From the NCBI GenBank assembly GCA_016165875.1, contig JABBOT010000007.1:8589245-8653244 (forward strand): a DNA stretch of 64,000 nt, given 5' to 3'. The notes under the pieces were generated by a model that was given only the letters and a program-made list of their open reading frames with translations, ran no database searches and was not told the origin of the DNA. Position 1 is the first letter of the stretch. Every line of letters starts with the position of its first letter. The position numbers and the translations under genes were made by a program. This document shows positions 1-13,800 of the stretch, one piece after another. Origin of the DNA: Acanthopleura granulata (Eukaryota > Mollusca > Polyplacophora > Chitonida > Chitonidae).

Positions 1-2997
1 AAGTACCTGACTAAATCGAGTCTTAGGTTTATGAAAGATTCTTTTACATTTTTCTATACGTTTCGAAACAACGTTTTCATGACACGTTTTTGCAACATGA
101 ATTCGTCTTTACAGAAGCACTAGAGAATTTCTTCGCCTTGCACCACAGGCATTTTCGTTACCGCTTATCAAGTGGAAGCCCAGTTTTCAGTGAAGCGGCG
201 ATTCTAAAGGGCTACCTTCACGATAAGGCCAATATTTTAATTTCACCATTTTTGTAGCAATTTACCGAAGGGTACATTAGGTGTTCATATTTGGCTTTGT
301 ATCAATTGTTTGATCTTGTATATTTTTGTGAAACTTTTAACCAACGTCAAAATCATAATACACCAAAAACTACACTATCAAGGAAAATCCATCAATCACG
401 CCTGTTCTAGGTTTCTTCCTTTTCACAAAGGAGGATAATTTTGCTGCAAGTACAAAATATAGGTTAGTTGGTGAGAATATCTGGCGCGTCACTTTATAAT
501 TCTCTCTGAGTCCTCTGGGGCAAGGAGAGTATCTGAATTGTGTAGAAATATAATCGGCAGGTTTTTTATATGAACAGGTGCAATCAAGCACAACCGAGAT
601 TAACTTAACTTAAATTTGGATTTACGTCATCTTAAATTTTAAAGGGTGGTGCAACTTTCGCAGCTTTTTTGGGACACTCGATTTAAATTACAGATCAACC
701 CCACATGATCGTAAATTGTTGATGATTCATTTCCAGGGATTCCTTCCAATTGCTTCATTCATAAGCTTAGTTACCTGCTTTGGGGTTTGTTCTAAGTGTT
801 TTTCAGTAGATTGTTTTTATGAGTATTGACCAGGAACATGCGTAATGGTTGACGACTTCTATACTAGCGTCTGTTTCCGCCCCAAGATATATTGAAGAGG
901 TTTCTAGAGCTGACCTCAAGGAGATTGGCTACTGTGTGTAACTTTTGCGAGATTTATTTCAGAAGATGATTTTCCTTAAACAAACAATGTAAAAGTTTAG
1001 TTAAGTCTGAGGCTTCAAATGAAACACAATTTGTGAAATATAAATGATTCATGTTTTAAGATGGCATTTGTCCGGATAGTTTCGATTCGCTATTGGCATG
1101 ATGCCTTCTTGTAATAATACGCAATTCATTTTAAAGCCTACTGCAGCCAAACACATTCCCTCTAAAATATAGGAATTATGTCGTCTATATGTGGAAGTGG
1201 TGTGGTGGAGTAGAAGTAGGGGGATGAGGGTAACCCGTGTCCTCCGGTCACACCGTCCTGGTGAAACTCATAGCTCCTCCAGGACAGCAGTACAGACTGG
1301 TCTGGTCCCATGTAACCAATACTCATTTAGACGTAAAACAATTAATATGCCATCGACAAGACGTGATTTCCAGAATTCAATTAGTTCGAACTTGGGGAGT
1401 CGACAAATTTTCACGTAATTACCCCTGTTAAAGGCATCACATCTGTCAGACTTCACCGAGTAAACGATTAATTGAAAATCTGACAAACGAGAGTCTTACG
1501 TGTTTTTACGTTATGTGTTCATGTATTAAATGTGATGACAATATAGAATTTTCGGAAGGTCTCTACCAAGGACGATGTTGCATTAGACATGAAAGCAAAT
1601 ATTTTTACCTAATTTGGCTTAAGCCAGGATGCAAGGAGGTGTGTAAATTGTTACTTCTTATACACTTTAATACGTGAACAGTTAGAATAAAACACTGACA
1701 GAAGTAACCATTTGCCAACTATAGTTGTTGTTGCTATTTTGTTATCTTTTGTCTGTCTCTATGCTGTAGTCTTTTATACTATATTTATATACGTGTTCTA
1801 CTATATAGGTAAGAGTAACAAAACCCCAGTGTAGCCATCGTTGACATGGCTGGCGATTTGAGTAAACAGATTGTCTGCTGCCTGACAGGTTGTTGTGGTT
1901 TGCTCTCAGCTCAGCCCGGGTTCCAGTCATAAAATCGACCATACGTATGTGATTTATTAAGACGTATTTAGACACTAATCAAATGAAATATCAAAAGAGA
2001 AGGAGGTTTCGGAACAGTGGTGGTATTCCCCAGTTGCTCATAACAATCTACTTGATAATGGGATGTGTTTCTGGATGCTGCTTCTTTGAATAATCCCTCA
2101 TTGTTTTTACGGTTATTTTCTCTAGATTCACGCTTCCTCTTTACTACGGAAGTCTGAAGTCAGAAAGTTCAAGAAATACTTCGCAAAGGCACGAGGTTCC
2201 TCGCCAGTTTTGTTCACTAAGGAATTACAAATTATTACCAATTACTGCATCACGATACACTCAGAAAAATATAGAGGGGAAGTAAGCCAACCCTAATTCA
2301 ATTTTCTTACACCAGAATGCATGGTGAGTCATTTGTATGTTTGATTAATGTATGAAAGAGAACAAGAAGGTTAGATTTTCACTATCCCACCACACATGCC
2401 TTTGCAGAACACCTATCTAATCAGAGCACCTGATCATTGCCTTGGCCTTTTTAAATCCTATGCCATCGAGAACGAGAGCGTTATAGAGTTACGCCTGTTG
2501 TCCGTGGATGTTGGAATGTCAGCATATCCAATTACCAGTCTTCCACTGTACATAGAAATCCTGTATGTTTAAGCATGCCTTGTCTGGAAATCAGGTGGGC
2601 GTTGCTTTCCTGTTTTCCAACTGATCAAGGATTAACCAAATATACCTATAAATGCAGAATAATAGTGCTGGCGTTGAGGTGAAGGGGTTGAATTAGAGCG
2701 GGCTTTATACGTGAGAGCGAGTGACTACCCCGTGATCATTACCCTAAGTGAAAGGAAACAGTCGAACATTTCAGAAAGCAGTCCTGCTGGGCATGGCTCA
2801 GCCTTTAACCGAAACTGTCTCCCAGCCGCGACGATGTCTTCAATAATGTAGCCAGTTCTGGGGTTGGGCGTGAGATTAGGCCCACGCTCAAGTTTAGATT
2901 GCCCACCAATTGAAGCAAAATAACATCTGTGGAGAAGGCGAGCAATCACTGAGACAATACCTATACTCGAAATACACGCTGCTCTTAAAATTAAACC
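1..2997. other. No gene recognised
   Basis: A+T-rich sequence in which all ORFs are short and without recognisable motifs. No repeat family of this window was recognised in it. Confidence 0.5.
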
Positions 2998-3190
2998 GGG
3001 GGCCTCCGTGGCCGACGGGAGAGCGCCCCATTCTGGCGTTATGAGACGCCTCTTACCGATGTGGTCGCTGTGAGTCCTAGACCAGCTCATGCTGGCTTCC
3101 TCTTCGGCCGTACGTAGGAAGGTCCGCCAGCAACCTGGGGATGGTCGCGCGATTCTGCCGGTCTCTGACCGCCTTCCTCCTACCGTAATT
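2998..3190 (+). repeat. tRNA-derived SINE, 3' truncated, diverged
   Basis: Starts GGGGGCCTCCGTGGCCGAC and continues through the B-box-like region (gctgtgagtcctag) and the shared body CTCATGCTGGCTTCCTC and CGGCCGTACGTAGGAAGGT. It lacks the A+T-rich tail. The 121-residue ORF over it on the other strand is a shadow. Confidence 0.75.
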
Positions 3191-3466
3191 TAGTAAAACA
3201 GTGCAACGAAAACCACAGATTTTAATAACACGTTATTGATACAGAATTGCTTAACACGCTGTGTTGTTACGTTTAATTAGCAGTAACAAATAAAGCTCTT
3301 TCTCATGTTTAGCACCGAAAAAAATACCCCAAAAGGCTTTAATAACATTTGGTTTGGATTCACATGTCCACAATTTCATATCACTGGAGGAATGAAACTT
3401 GCTTCAGTCATAAATTTTCCATGCCGTGTAAAAGAGTTCATGTGTATTATCGTATGTAATGCTCAA

Positions 3467-3989
3467 GCAGTTAAAGGGATAGATCTCGTAAAAATGAACT
3501 TCGGGTGAGTGAAAAGACCATAAAAAGGTATATCTGAAAATACCTTCACTGAATTTTTTAATTTTTTTTCCTCACCAAAATAAACGCAGTCAAATATTTT
3601 AGTAGTGTGGTGAGTTTTATGGACCATATTGATAATATGGTTCACCAGTGATGTTAAACAACTTCATGTACACCTTTATGTTCATCTCTGAATATTGTTC
3701 TTGTGAAGAGTACTCCTGTGGTGTTTGCCTGTGTATGGATATGCTAATATAACAAATTTCTGCTTTAATGCTACAGATTGGTTACCATGACCTCACTGGT
3801 GAAGCACATCATCAATGTGGTTCATAAAACTAGCACACCATACAATCAAAACATTTGACTGCATTTATTTTTGTGGAAAAAAATACATTCGGAAAAAGTT
3901 CAGTGAAGGTATTTTGAGATAAAATTGTTAATGGCTTTTTCACTCACGCTAAGTTCGTTTTTACGAGGTCTTTCTCTTTAACAATTGCG
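3467..3989. repeat. Foldback element (family F1), near complete
   Basis: Long inverted repeats: left arm about 3467-3655, right arm about 3793-3989. Both arms contain GTGAGTGAAAA, AAATACCTTCACTGAA and the GCAGTCAAAT core. The spacer carries TCTTGTGAAGAGTACTCCTG, also found in the copies near 30.5 and 53.6 kb. No transposase ORF, so it is a non-autonomous MITE or foldback element. Confidence 0.75.
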
Positions 3990-6513
3990 GAGTTATTCCG
4001 TTCATCTACATCTTCTAGTTGCGAAGGAGAAAAAAAAAACACACTCCACTTTTCAGAGAAATTCCTTTCTCTGATAAATCTCTATTTGCATACTGATTAT
4101 ATCCCTCCCCATGGCTTCCTTCTAGTAGACGTCCTGTGCTAGTCCTTTGATTTTCCTCTCCCCGAATAAAAACATACAGTGTCCCGACACGGAATTAGCC
4201 AAGCGTATATATTATTGACAATCAAATCGGTCAGCGTCCAATGAGTCGAGAATATGACTCTGTGTAAACATGATCTACAAGTCCGTCCAATGATCCCGTT
4301 TTGATAAGGAGCAGTCGGTGGACTTGGGAGCGACAAAAAGATTCGTCCTATTTTACGGTCAGGACACTTTTTTACCTAGATGATCTCTGTTTCAGTGGGT
4401 TTTTTACAGGACAAGTTCTTACAAGGATTAACGAGCTCTATCGCTCGCATCCAGCAAATCGTCCTGTTTTCGCTGTCTTCCAGAGGGCTTTAAATTGTGC
4501 TTTTTTTACCTCGCACTCTCTGGTAGCATTGCCTTCTTGCCTTTGAAAAAGCCAAATTCCATATTATCTACGAATGTAAGAGGTTGGATTATTTAAGTAA
4601 TCATGCCCTGCGATACTGTGTTTGGATTTAGCCCTGATTCCTTCCTGTCAAACACCTGTAGACACAAATACAACCGCTTTCTGTTGTGCATACTAGAAAG
4701 ATAGCACCACTGCTATAACGCATCTACCTTTGATCAGGAAATATCTACATGTATACCGAGGTGTTAAGCAGTGAAACAAACCTGTTGCCACATTGGTAAT
4801 ATAGGTTACATCGTAGTGTTAGGGCCAGCGCTTTAGACTACCCAGCCACTGGAGAATTTTTTTTATTTAGCTTCTGTCTCTCATGGCAATGTATATAGCC
4901 TCACATGTAGGCTAAATTTTATCCTGTTTGATCATCATTGGTTTGATTATTGAAATAATTGACATATACAATACAGATACACGCAGACATATTTATCTTT
5001 ATAATGTAATGTAAAGCAACAGTTTCAGCCACTTAGTTCTAAAGCTATATCCTATATATTCTAACAAGATAGTTAAAGATTTATCATAAAATAAATGAGG
5101 CACAATGCCGTGTGTTGTTATGTATGCTGTTCTGTGATTGATTTCAGTGAAAACCTGCCTAATGTCCAGTCATAAAGTCATTTAGCCCACACCCGGCTTA
5201 ACTTCCTGCTTTGACGGGCAGATGGCTTCGCACAGTCAGCAAGGGACCGATTCCCATGTACATTTAGAGCCGTATAAGCCTACAGACACTGTAATACGAA
5301 CCAGTATGTAATGTACAGTATGATTTCATATAGGCACGGATTTCATACTTTATATATTCATAATGATACTGGTACTGGAAAAGACATCGGCGACATGTCT
5401 ACAAACTATCTGTTGAATGGAGACAATGGATAAAATTACTTATATAAGACTCATTGCCTAATTTGATGCGGGAAATAGCAAAGAACGATGGCCAGTGCCC
5501 GTAATCAACATTCTACATTGGATTTTCAAGGTCAGCATGCATGTTAATTTCATTTTAACGTCGAACATTTAGTAAGAATTAGCCATGAAAATTTCTGCCA
5601 TGGATATCTCCAATAAAACTGACGTCACTCTAAGCTACATGCCGATGTAAGCAAGACTATTTATTAAGCTAAATGTCTCAGTTTCCCGGGAAATAGTATT
5701 TAAAGCGAAGAAGAAAGAGAAGCTCTTAATTCACACCCTTTCCGGAAGGTGTTAATACGAACCTTTTCTGAAAGCTGTTAGTTCTCTCTTTTGACATTAA
5801 TCAAACCCTTTTCAGGGGTGTAAAGTTACACCTAATAGGGTGTGCGACCTGGGACAAGCCATTTACAGCCATTATGGGTGTATATTAATAGTATTTTATC
5901 TAAGAGTGTATAGTTTCTGCTATACAGGACACGTTGAGCGAAAATGATGGGAACGAAGGTCATTCACATGTTCATCATAATTAACGTTTTACTAAAATTC
6001 AGCTATCAGCCTGACACTTAATACTGCGTTTTCAAAGTAGTTAATACAGGCTAAAAAAGTGTTCAGCAGAACTAACGGCAGCAAATAACTCATTCATGTT
6101 TCCAAACTATGTTTTGGGTGAAAGCTAATAGCATTTACCAACATAGGTACTGTATACATCCTTGTTTTGTGTTTTCAAGGCAGAGGGTAAGTATTGTAGA
6201 AGATGTCTTTGTAGTGTGGGGCTGACGTGGACACCTGGGTCAACATGTTCAGAAGTACAGTTTTTGTTCATCCCACGAAACTGTGATCGACATAACAAAT
6301 GTTATTGGATGTGTAAAATAACATGTGTATATTTTTTACACCAAATATATACATCAAATCAATTCACCAAATATAAAGGGGCTCCACACCTGAAAAGCTT
6401 GCACAATACTTCGCCAAATGCTTCACGACAAAAGGACCCTTGATCATTGCTGTTTAACCTCGCTAAAATGTTTCGCTCCAAGGTTTTAGTGCGTATAATT
6501 ACAAGAAGATGGT

Positions 6514-6771
6514 TTGGATCTGCAGTTTCATATCACCGAAAGTGTGGACACTTCTTACAGTGACGAAATGTATGTTTTGTTCAAGAGAATTGAAGTATAT
6601 ATTAGAAACAGATCAGAGGAGTTAATGCTCTACAAAACAATTAGTTGTAAAGGTTGTTTCTATTATCAACATGCCGATTGCGAAGAACTAAAATACCGCT
6701 TTTCACAGAAATTGCCTCCTCGAATAAATCCCTATTTACCGAACAGGCCCCCGAGATCTCTTAGAGAATGA
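6514..6771 (+). other. Small ORF shared by array copies (copy B), relic or chance
   Basis: 85 codons. The middle and end (VYIRNR, ELMLYKTIS, ELKYRF, RINPYLP) recur in the ORF at 9261-9515 of copy C, with the frame held across a roughly 12-base length difference. No domain is recognised, there is no partner in copy A, and it may only reflect shared DNA. Confidence 0.25.
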
Positions 6772-7174
6772 TTATGTACTACTTACTGTTAGTATCCAGA
6801 CACGGTGGCGGGAAGTAGCCAAGGGTACTCATTGTTGACAGTCCAATCCGTCAGCGTCAAATCAGTCTGGAATATAACTCCGTGTAAACATGATCTACAA
6901 GGCCCGGCCGTCCGCTGAGCCCATGTGGATAAGGAGAATGCTGCTGGATGCATGTAGATTCGCCCCATTTTACGATCATGATATTGTGTACCTGGATGAT
7001 ATCTGCTTCAATGGACAATTTTTTACGAGGATGAAACAACTCGATCGCTCGCACCGAGCAAATCGTTCTTTTTTCCTGTCCCCCAGAGATCTCTAAATAG
7101 AGTTTTCATTCCAGCGCACTCAGTGGTAACAGGTTTCGTTGCTTAGAAAAAACAAGATTCGATATTTTCAGCGC

Positions 7175-8030
7175 ATGTGAGGAGTTTCGATTATTTATGT
7201 AATCATGGCCCGTGGTACATTGTTTGGGTCTATCCCTAACCCTGCGATACAAAGCACTATTGTTTATCCAACAAATATTACTTATTTGGTATCACCACAG
7301 CTATGACGCATTTAGCTTTCAGAAAATATCTACATGCGTAATTACTCCAATGTTATAATTTTTCCTCATCTATTACATTTATGCTTATGGCCTTACTTAA
7401 AACAGCTCAACACCTGGCGTATGGTTAACCTCCTTCACCAACTCTCCACTCCCTTGCAGTTTTTCACCACAACCCATCCTTACGCCGACGTCACCGAGCT
7501 CATATATGAATGTTTTCTGTAGATGATAGCCTTACACAACTAAAAAGATATTTTGGTACTCACGAAATGGGTATCTAGAGGAAAGCACGGAGGGCTTGCG
7601 ACAGAGGGAACTCATACGCATACGACTCATACGTATGTGAGGAGTTTCGATTATTTATGTAATCATGGCCCGTGGTACTATGTTTGTGTCCAGCCCTAAA
7701 CCTGGTGATACAAAGCACTATTGTTTATCCAACAAGTATTACTTATTTGTTATCACCACAGCTATGACGCATTTACCTTTGATCAGAAAACATCTACATG
7801 CGTAATTACTCCAATGTTATAATCTTTCCTCATCTATTACATTCATGTTTATGGCTTTACAGAAAACAGTTCAATGTCTGGCGTGTGGTTAACCTCCTTC
7901 CCCAAGTCTCCCCTCTCTTGCTGTCTTTCACAACACCCCACCCTTACCCCGAAGTCACCGAGCTCATATATAAATGTTTTTTTGCAGATTACATCCTTAC
8001 ACAGCTCGATAGATATTTTCGTACTCAGGA
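7175..8030 (+). repeat. 460-bp direct tandem duplication inside the array
   Basis: TGTGAGGAGTTTCGATTATT at 7175 and again at 7635. The following ~370 bases match closely, including ACATGCGTAATTACTCCAAT and GTCACCGAGCTCATATAT. The two small ORFs starting MRNYSNVIIFPHLLH come from this repeat; the second is open slightly longer. No known protein is recognised. Confidence 0.75.
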
Positions 8031-9260
8031 AAATGTCTGTGATACAATCGCGTTCGATGTCATGGGTATCAAGAGGAAACCGCGAAGGGCTTCGGACAGA
8101 GCGAAAGCATATGCATACAGGCTATATTGTTGAAAGACAGGCGTCGAATGTTGTTGGCTACTTCTTGTCAGTGGGTGTGGGTTAATATGGAAAATTTTGC
8201 GTCCAACTATTCAAACCACACGTTGAAAAAAATCTGTGATGAAGTGTGAAGCTAATACAGCAAAAAGTAGGTCACAGTTTATTTATTTTTGATTGCTGTT
8301 CACGGCGATTATTATCTAAAATTATTTCGATTCTGTCAAGGCTGTCAGCGATTTTTGATGGAGGAGTCCAAAATGCTCGGAGTAAATCAATGATCTTTGT
8401 CAAATTATTGACAAGCTTTTGACCTTCTAAGTCTAAACATTACACCCGTGATCGACGAGAGCTCCACAAGCGCACTAGAGTGATGAATGTTAACAATTAG
8501 ATCCCACTAACACTGGGAATGGAGTACCTACAAGTTCCTCTGTCTATTTGCTCTCCTTATGCAAATCTATGTATGTCTTTCGGTTGAGGGTCAGTGTAAA
8601 TGGTACAGGTATAATGTATAGTGTATAAGCTCTTCTCGAAGATAGCTGGGCACGTAAAATTCACATCGGGTTTAACTCTTAAAGAAATGCTTAACGCGTA
8701 GCGTTAGGCGAGCACTTATGTGCTCAGGGCACATTGGCTTCTGCTATAGAAGATACCTTGAGCGAAAATGACGTGCTAACGATGGTAAATGACATGTTGA
8801 TGATAACAATACTCATACTAAAAATTCAGCGCTTGACTTTACGCTTAATTCTGCATTTCAGGTTACTTAATGCATACAAGAAACGTGCACAGTAAAACCA
8901 ACAAATCATCATTCATGTTTCCAAGCTGTGTCGTGAGTGAAAACCAGTCACAAGTACTAACACAGCTATTAAGTACATCCTTGTCTACGTGTAGTTGACG
9001 ATTTCGTGTTTATCAGTGAGCAACTTTACCACTTTATACACTGTGTATATTATGGCAGACTTCTTTGTAGTATGTGTAGTGAACATGGAGGTCAATGTTA
9101 TCATGTTGAGAGGTACAGCTTTTGTTCATCTCCTGAAACTGTGACCCACAGTTGATAGAGTGTTAATGGAGCCTTCCGGTGTGTAAGCTGGATTTTGCAG
9201 CAAATATATAGTACACCATTTGTGGGTTTAAGTTTTTATGCGTGATTACAGGAGGAACGT

Positions 9261-9515
9261 TTGAATCCACCACGGTACAGTTTCACGGTACATACAGCCA
9301 TCAACTGTAATATTTTGTCCAGGAGAACTCAAGTGTATATTAGGAATCGATTGGTGGAGTTAATGCTCTACAAAACAATCAGTACAGCTGTAATGGTTTG
9401 TCATCTACGTACAACTACGTCCTCTGATTTCAGAGAATTAAAATACCGCTTTGCACAGAAAGCGCTCTCTCGGATAAATCCTTATCTACCAAAAGGATCC
9501 CCCGAGATCTCTTAG
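9261..9515 (+). other. Small ORF shared by array copies (copy C), relic or chance
   Basis: 84 codons; the counterpart of the ORF at 6514-6771, sharing VYIRNR, ELMLYKTIS, ELKYRF and RINPYLP. The segment between the shared blocks differs in sequence and length. Unrecognised; low confidence that it is or was a protein gene. Confidence 0.25.
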
Positions 9516-10224
9516 AGAGTGATCATGTCCTTCACCATCGCTTCCCGCTAGGAGAAGATCAAGATCTGTTCTAGTCCTTTGATATAGCTCTCCAGGAATA
9601 CACGTAAATAGATAGTGTCCCGACACGTTGACCGGAATTAGCAGGCAAGCGTATGTATTATTGATTGACGAATCCGTCAGCGTGCAATCAGTGTGGCATG
9701 GAACTCATTGTAAACATGATCTACAAGGCCCTTTGTCCTCTGAACCTTTTTTGATAAGAAGCAGCTTGTGGGCTCTGGGGTTTACATATACATTCTATTT
9801 TACGGTCAGGACGTGTGTACATGTACTTGAGTGAATTCTGCCTCCACGGGCCTTTCATTCGACATTTTCCCACGAGAATAAACTAACTGAATCAGTCTCA
9901 CAAAGCACAAAGCCCTCCAGAGGGTTTTAAATAGTGTTTTTATTGCTTTTACTCACAGGTAACAGCTTTCATGTCTTTGATAGAGCAGATTCCATAATAG
10001 GGCGGTTTGATTAGTTGAATAATCATGACCAGTGATAAAATGTTCGAATCTTCCTCTAATTTTTCGCTTTCGCCTGCAACACAGGGTGTGTTGTGTTTGT
10101 CCAACATTAAAAATTTTTCGCTAAACTATTGTTGATGTAAATATAAATAAATCACTGGTCTGCCGACAAGAAAGCACCGCAGTCTGGTGCTTCCGCCATT
10201 GATGGAAAATTTACTCTGCAATAG

Positions 10225-10500
10225 TTAAACTGCATGTGCATTACATCGATATTGTCGCCCTTGAGAAAAGCATTGACAACACAGGAGTACGATTCACAAG
10301 AATTTTGTTCAGGCCTGAACATTAAGGTGTACAAAAGTTTTGTGACGTCACGGTAGACACACATTATCAATATGGTCCGTATTACCCACCATACGATCAA
10401 AACATTTAACTGCATTTAATTTGGTGAAAACAAAAATCTAAAAAAATCAGTGAAGGTATTTTCAGAAACAGTTTTCCCACGAACACCGAGCCAAATTCAA
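10225..10500. repeat. Foldback family F1, right half only
   Basis: Contains the F1 right-arm sequence (CCATACGATCAAAACATTTA, then GTGAAGGTATTTTCAG) and a spacer with ttcacaagaattttgtt. No left arm is present, so this is a truncated copy at the distal edge of the tandem array. Confidence 0.6.
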
Positions 10501-10800
10501 TTTTCGTGCAGTATAGTTGATTTACTTCCCTGATATGCATATGCTCTGCACCTTGGCCATTGAAGACTTAAAATTCACATCAGGTTTAACTCTTAAAAGA
10601 AATGCTTAATGGTGGTAATAATAATGACGTCAATACAAAAAATTCAACTGTGAGTTTGACATTTAATACTATGTTTTCAGGGATATTAATGCTAACTCTA
10701 AACGTGTTCAGTAAAGCTAATAACACCACAAACACAGACAAATGTAACAAATCTAACATTCCTTTAGGCGTATAAATATGACCAGGTTGTACATCTCGTT

Positions 10801-13800
10801 TGATTCTTAAGATTTCCGTTGGTCTTGAAGATATGGTTGAGGTTTATCTCTAAGGTATACGATGATATCCTGCTGAATGCTATCAAAGCTGATACTTTGC
10901 GATATACATTTGCTTTCGAAAATGTACTTTTGGGGGCGAGGCTTTGGGTCATTTACTCCATTTCACTTGAATAAGTAAATATAGAACATGACTGGATATA
11001 AATCATCCAAAGAATGCCGGAAAAATATATAATGTTGGAGGCATTACAACGACCTTAATAAATGCAGATAACCAATAGCTACAAGTAGCACTTTGCAACT
11101 CTCAATTATATCCAGAGACGGTATTTAGAGACCAGCCGAAAATGGCAGGGTTTACCTGGGTTTATCAAGATGTGCTATGCTTTTAAAAGCAAGAAACTGG
11201 GCCTGTTTCTGCAACGTTATCTAAGAGTGAACAATGAGCCCATTACCTGAGTGTTTTATACCATCGTGAGACAAACAGGGATTTGGGTATTGTAATTTAT
11301 TACAGGCATGACTAACAGAGTTACTTATTTAATTATTTCAAATATAGCCTTAGCCCATTATGCCAAGGAGACTGCGTTTATGGGTTAACAAAACGGGAGA
11401 GTCTGGAATAAACCACATACACCTGGTTTTTTTATGTCAGGAAGAGTAAAATTCTTGATACCTTTTGCTAGAGTTTTAGCGGTCAATGAAATTGGTTGTT
11501 AGACCTTGGTCTATTAAACATTTCTTCCTAACATTAATACCTCTATCACCACAGACTCGCTGACTCGGTAAATAATGCCAAAGCATACAAATCTTCATTA
11601 CCCGATCAATTCAGCTCTAGTATGTTCCACTGCCTTCTAAAATTTCGTCGTTTCTGTGTACGTGGGGTCAAAGGGGTCTACCCCCTGTTTCTAGCTTCCT
11701 TGGCGATAAAGCGAATACATTGGAAAGCTCCCAGAAGTTGTCTTCTCTTCAAGCGCTGACTTGGATAATGTTCAGTTGGTACAGCCGTTATCTCTGGGGA
11801 ATAACGCGACGATGTGCTTATCCTCGGTGTCGACGGTTCTAACAGACATGAGCAGGGTATTTCGTTGCACTGTCCATCCCATTAAATCAGCTGCTCTGTC
11901 TTCTGGCTGCAGCACACATTTGAATTGCAATGCTTATTAATTGTTCGCAGTTCTAATCTACTATGTAGCCACTTAGGCGTCTGTGGCAGGCTCCGTGTTA
12001 TTGGTTGATTAATAGATAAGCTTAGGGGCAATTAGTTATTACAAGGTAAGACCCTTCCTTTAGTAATGTGAGGGCTCTGTCTGGGGCTTAAGTAAAGCTA
12101 GATATATCTAAATTCTGTAATCACACCAGCCCGTCTTACAAAGTTCTCTCAGCGCTACATGAGAGACATTTTAACCATGGTAACGCACATAAATGTTTCA
12201 CAGTATTGTACCTGGTGCTTTCCACCTGACACATGTTATATATGGAACTACATGAACTTTGTTAACTTTGCTTGCACCCAGATTTTCTTATGACATGGAT
12301 TCAGAATTTTACATGTATTATTAATATTTCCATCCAAACAATTTTCTCCTTATGGTTACATTGGTGGTTTGCTAAATGAAATTGAACGTATATGAACATT
12401 ACGCTCTGAATGTGACCTGTTAGACAGAATAAGCACTTTTATCAAGGAAACTGAAGTAAGTCTTATTAAGTCTACATGCAAAAAGTTAAGGTAAACTGTT
12501 CACAACGCTGGAGAAGAGAAACAATCACTGATTGTACTGGACCGGACGACATCTATTCCCTTGAAATCATATCAATTGATTTTGTCTAGTCAGTATATTT
12601 CCGCGGTCCATACCCCATCCATGTCATTTTCGATAAACTGCTGCGTGCTCTCTTTAACGCTCTCCAATCACGCCCTGTGGAAAACTAAATTGGAGTCCAG
12701 TCGTGAAACTCAAAGCGAGGACTAACATGGTGTTCTCGACTTTATTGTGAATGTACAATTTGGTTAAAGAAGACCTTTTCAAGTGCCCTTGTGATTTTCG
12801 TCCAAAGACTCTTGTAATAATTCTTTCCACAAAACTTAGCTCGCTGGTGGAAACACTTAAAAGTCCCTTATCAGTGGTCGTACAATCGCAATGTACGTCA
12901 TCGTCTGAGAGATGACCTCGTGGGTCTCGAGGTAAAAAAGACGTACATTGAAATCGATTGAAATGTTCGTTATATCATAGTACATGTAAGATTGTATGGA
13001 CCTAATTTCCTCTTTGGCCTTATCAGTCCTACCAGAGCCACGAATCCGTATGACCTCTGATATTTGTTGCAGTCTTTCAACCGCAGTGAATTGCGCCCAT
13101 TTTAACCCGTTTGAAACCCAAGGAATTCCAATCACACATAAATAACACTTCGTTTCTCTCAGGACTCGCATTTATTCGTAGTAGTAACATGGTCGTATGG
13201 AATTACAGGCATTTTGTTCAAGGCTCTGTCGTTCGAAGGGAAAGAACCTGTAGCATTATCTTTTTACCCACTTTTTATTTGTGAGGTCTTTCGCTGTAAC
13301 ATTACTAAGAACTGACCTACGATGATCAACCATAACTTTGTGTGAGTGCTTGACAACCACTTACGACAAGGTCTCGATCGCCTGGCAATCTCTGGCTCAG
13401 GTTATTCAAGATACAGCTTTTACCAGCAATGTTTTGGTCACTCGTTTGAGAAATTCGGACTGGGTCGTAACATCGAATGTAGTGGTTTATAATTCCTTCA
13501 CCCAGATTCAAAATTGCTCGATAAAAGACAAATGGCTAAAATTCATGATAGAGACAAGAAACGTGAAAACATCTATGTTTGAAGTAGCGAAGCAACAGAT
13601 CATTTTTGATGAATTGATGCCTCTGGGTTTTTCGTGAAATATTAAACGTGGTAAAAAGAAGGGGAGATTTTTTCTTCACGTGAAGTCCATAGCAGATTAT
13701 AAAGGATGGTCTGGTTTTATTAGGGAGAACTGCATGACATGTTAACCTTCGCTCAACACAATTAAACTTTTGTCGGTTGGGCGCTTCAGGTTTGGTTATG

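Larger units (their letters stand above)
3990..10800. repeat. Diverged tandem array of a ~2.6-2.8 kb non-coding unit
   Basis: Three related copies are seen. The block with cgacacgg, ccgtcagcgt and GTAAACATGATCTACAAG occurs near 4180, 6793 and 9612. The block GAGCGAAAATGA with tttccaa(a/g)ct(a/g)tg occurs near 5940 and 8760, with a third partial copy near 10610. Copy boundaries are approximately 3990-4790 (incomplete), 5925-7345, 8742-10120 and 10550-10760 (fragment). Foldback F1 elements flank the array on both sides. No transposase, reverse transcriptase or other domain was recognised. Confidence 0.65.

Noticed and set aside
2725..3090. 121-codon minus-strand ORF
   Set aside because: Its N-terminal part is the reverse translation of a SINE and the rest has no motif.
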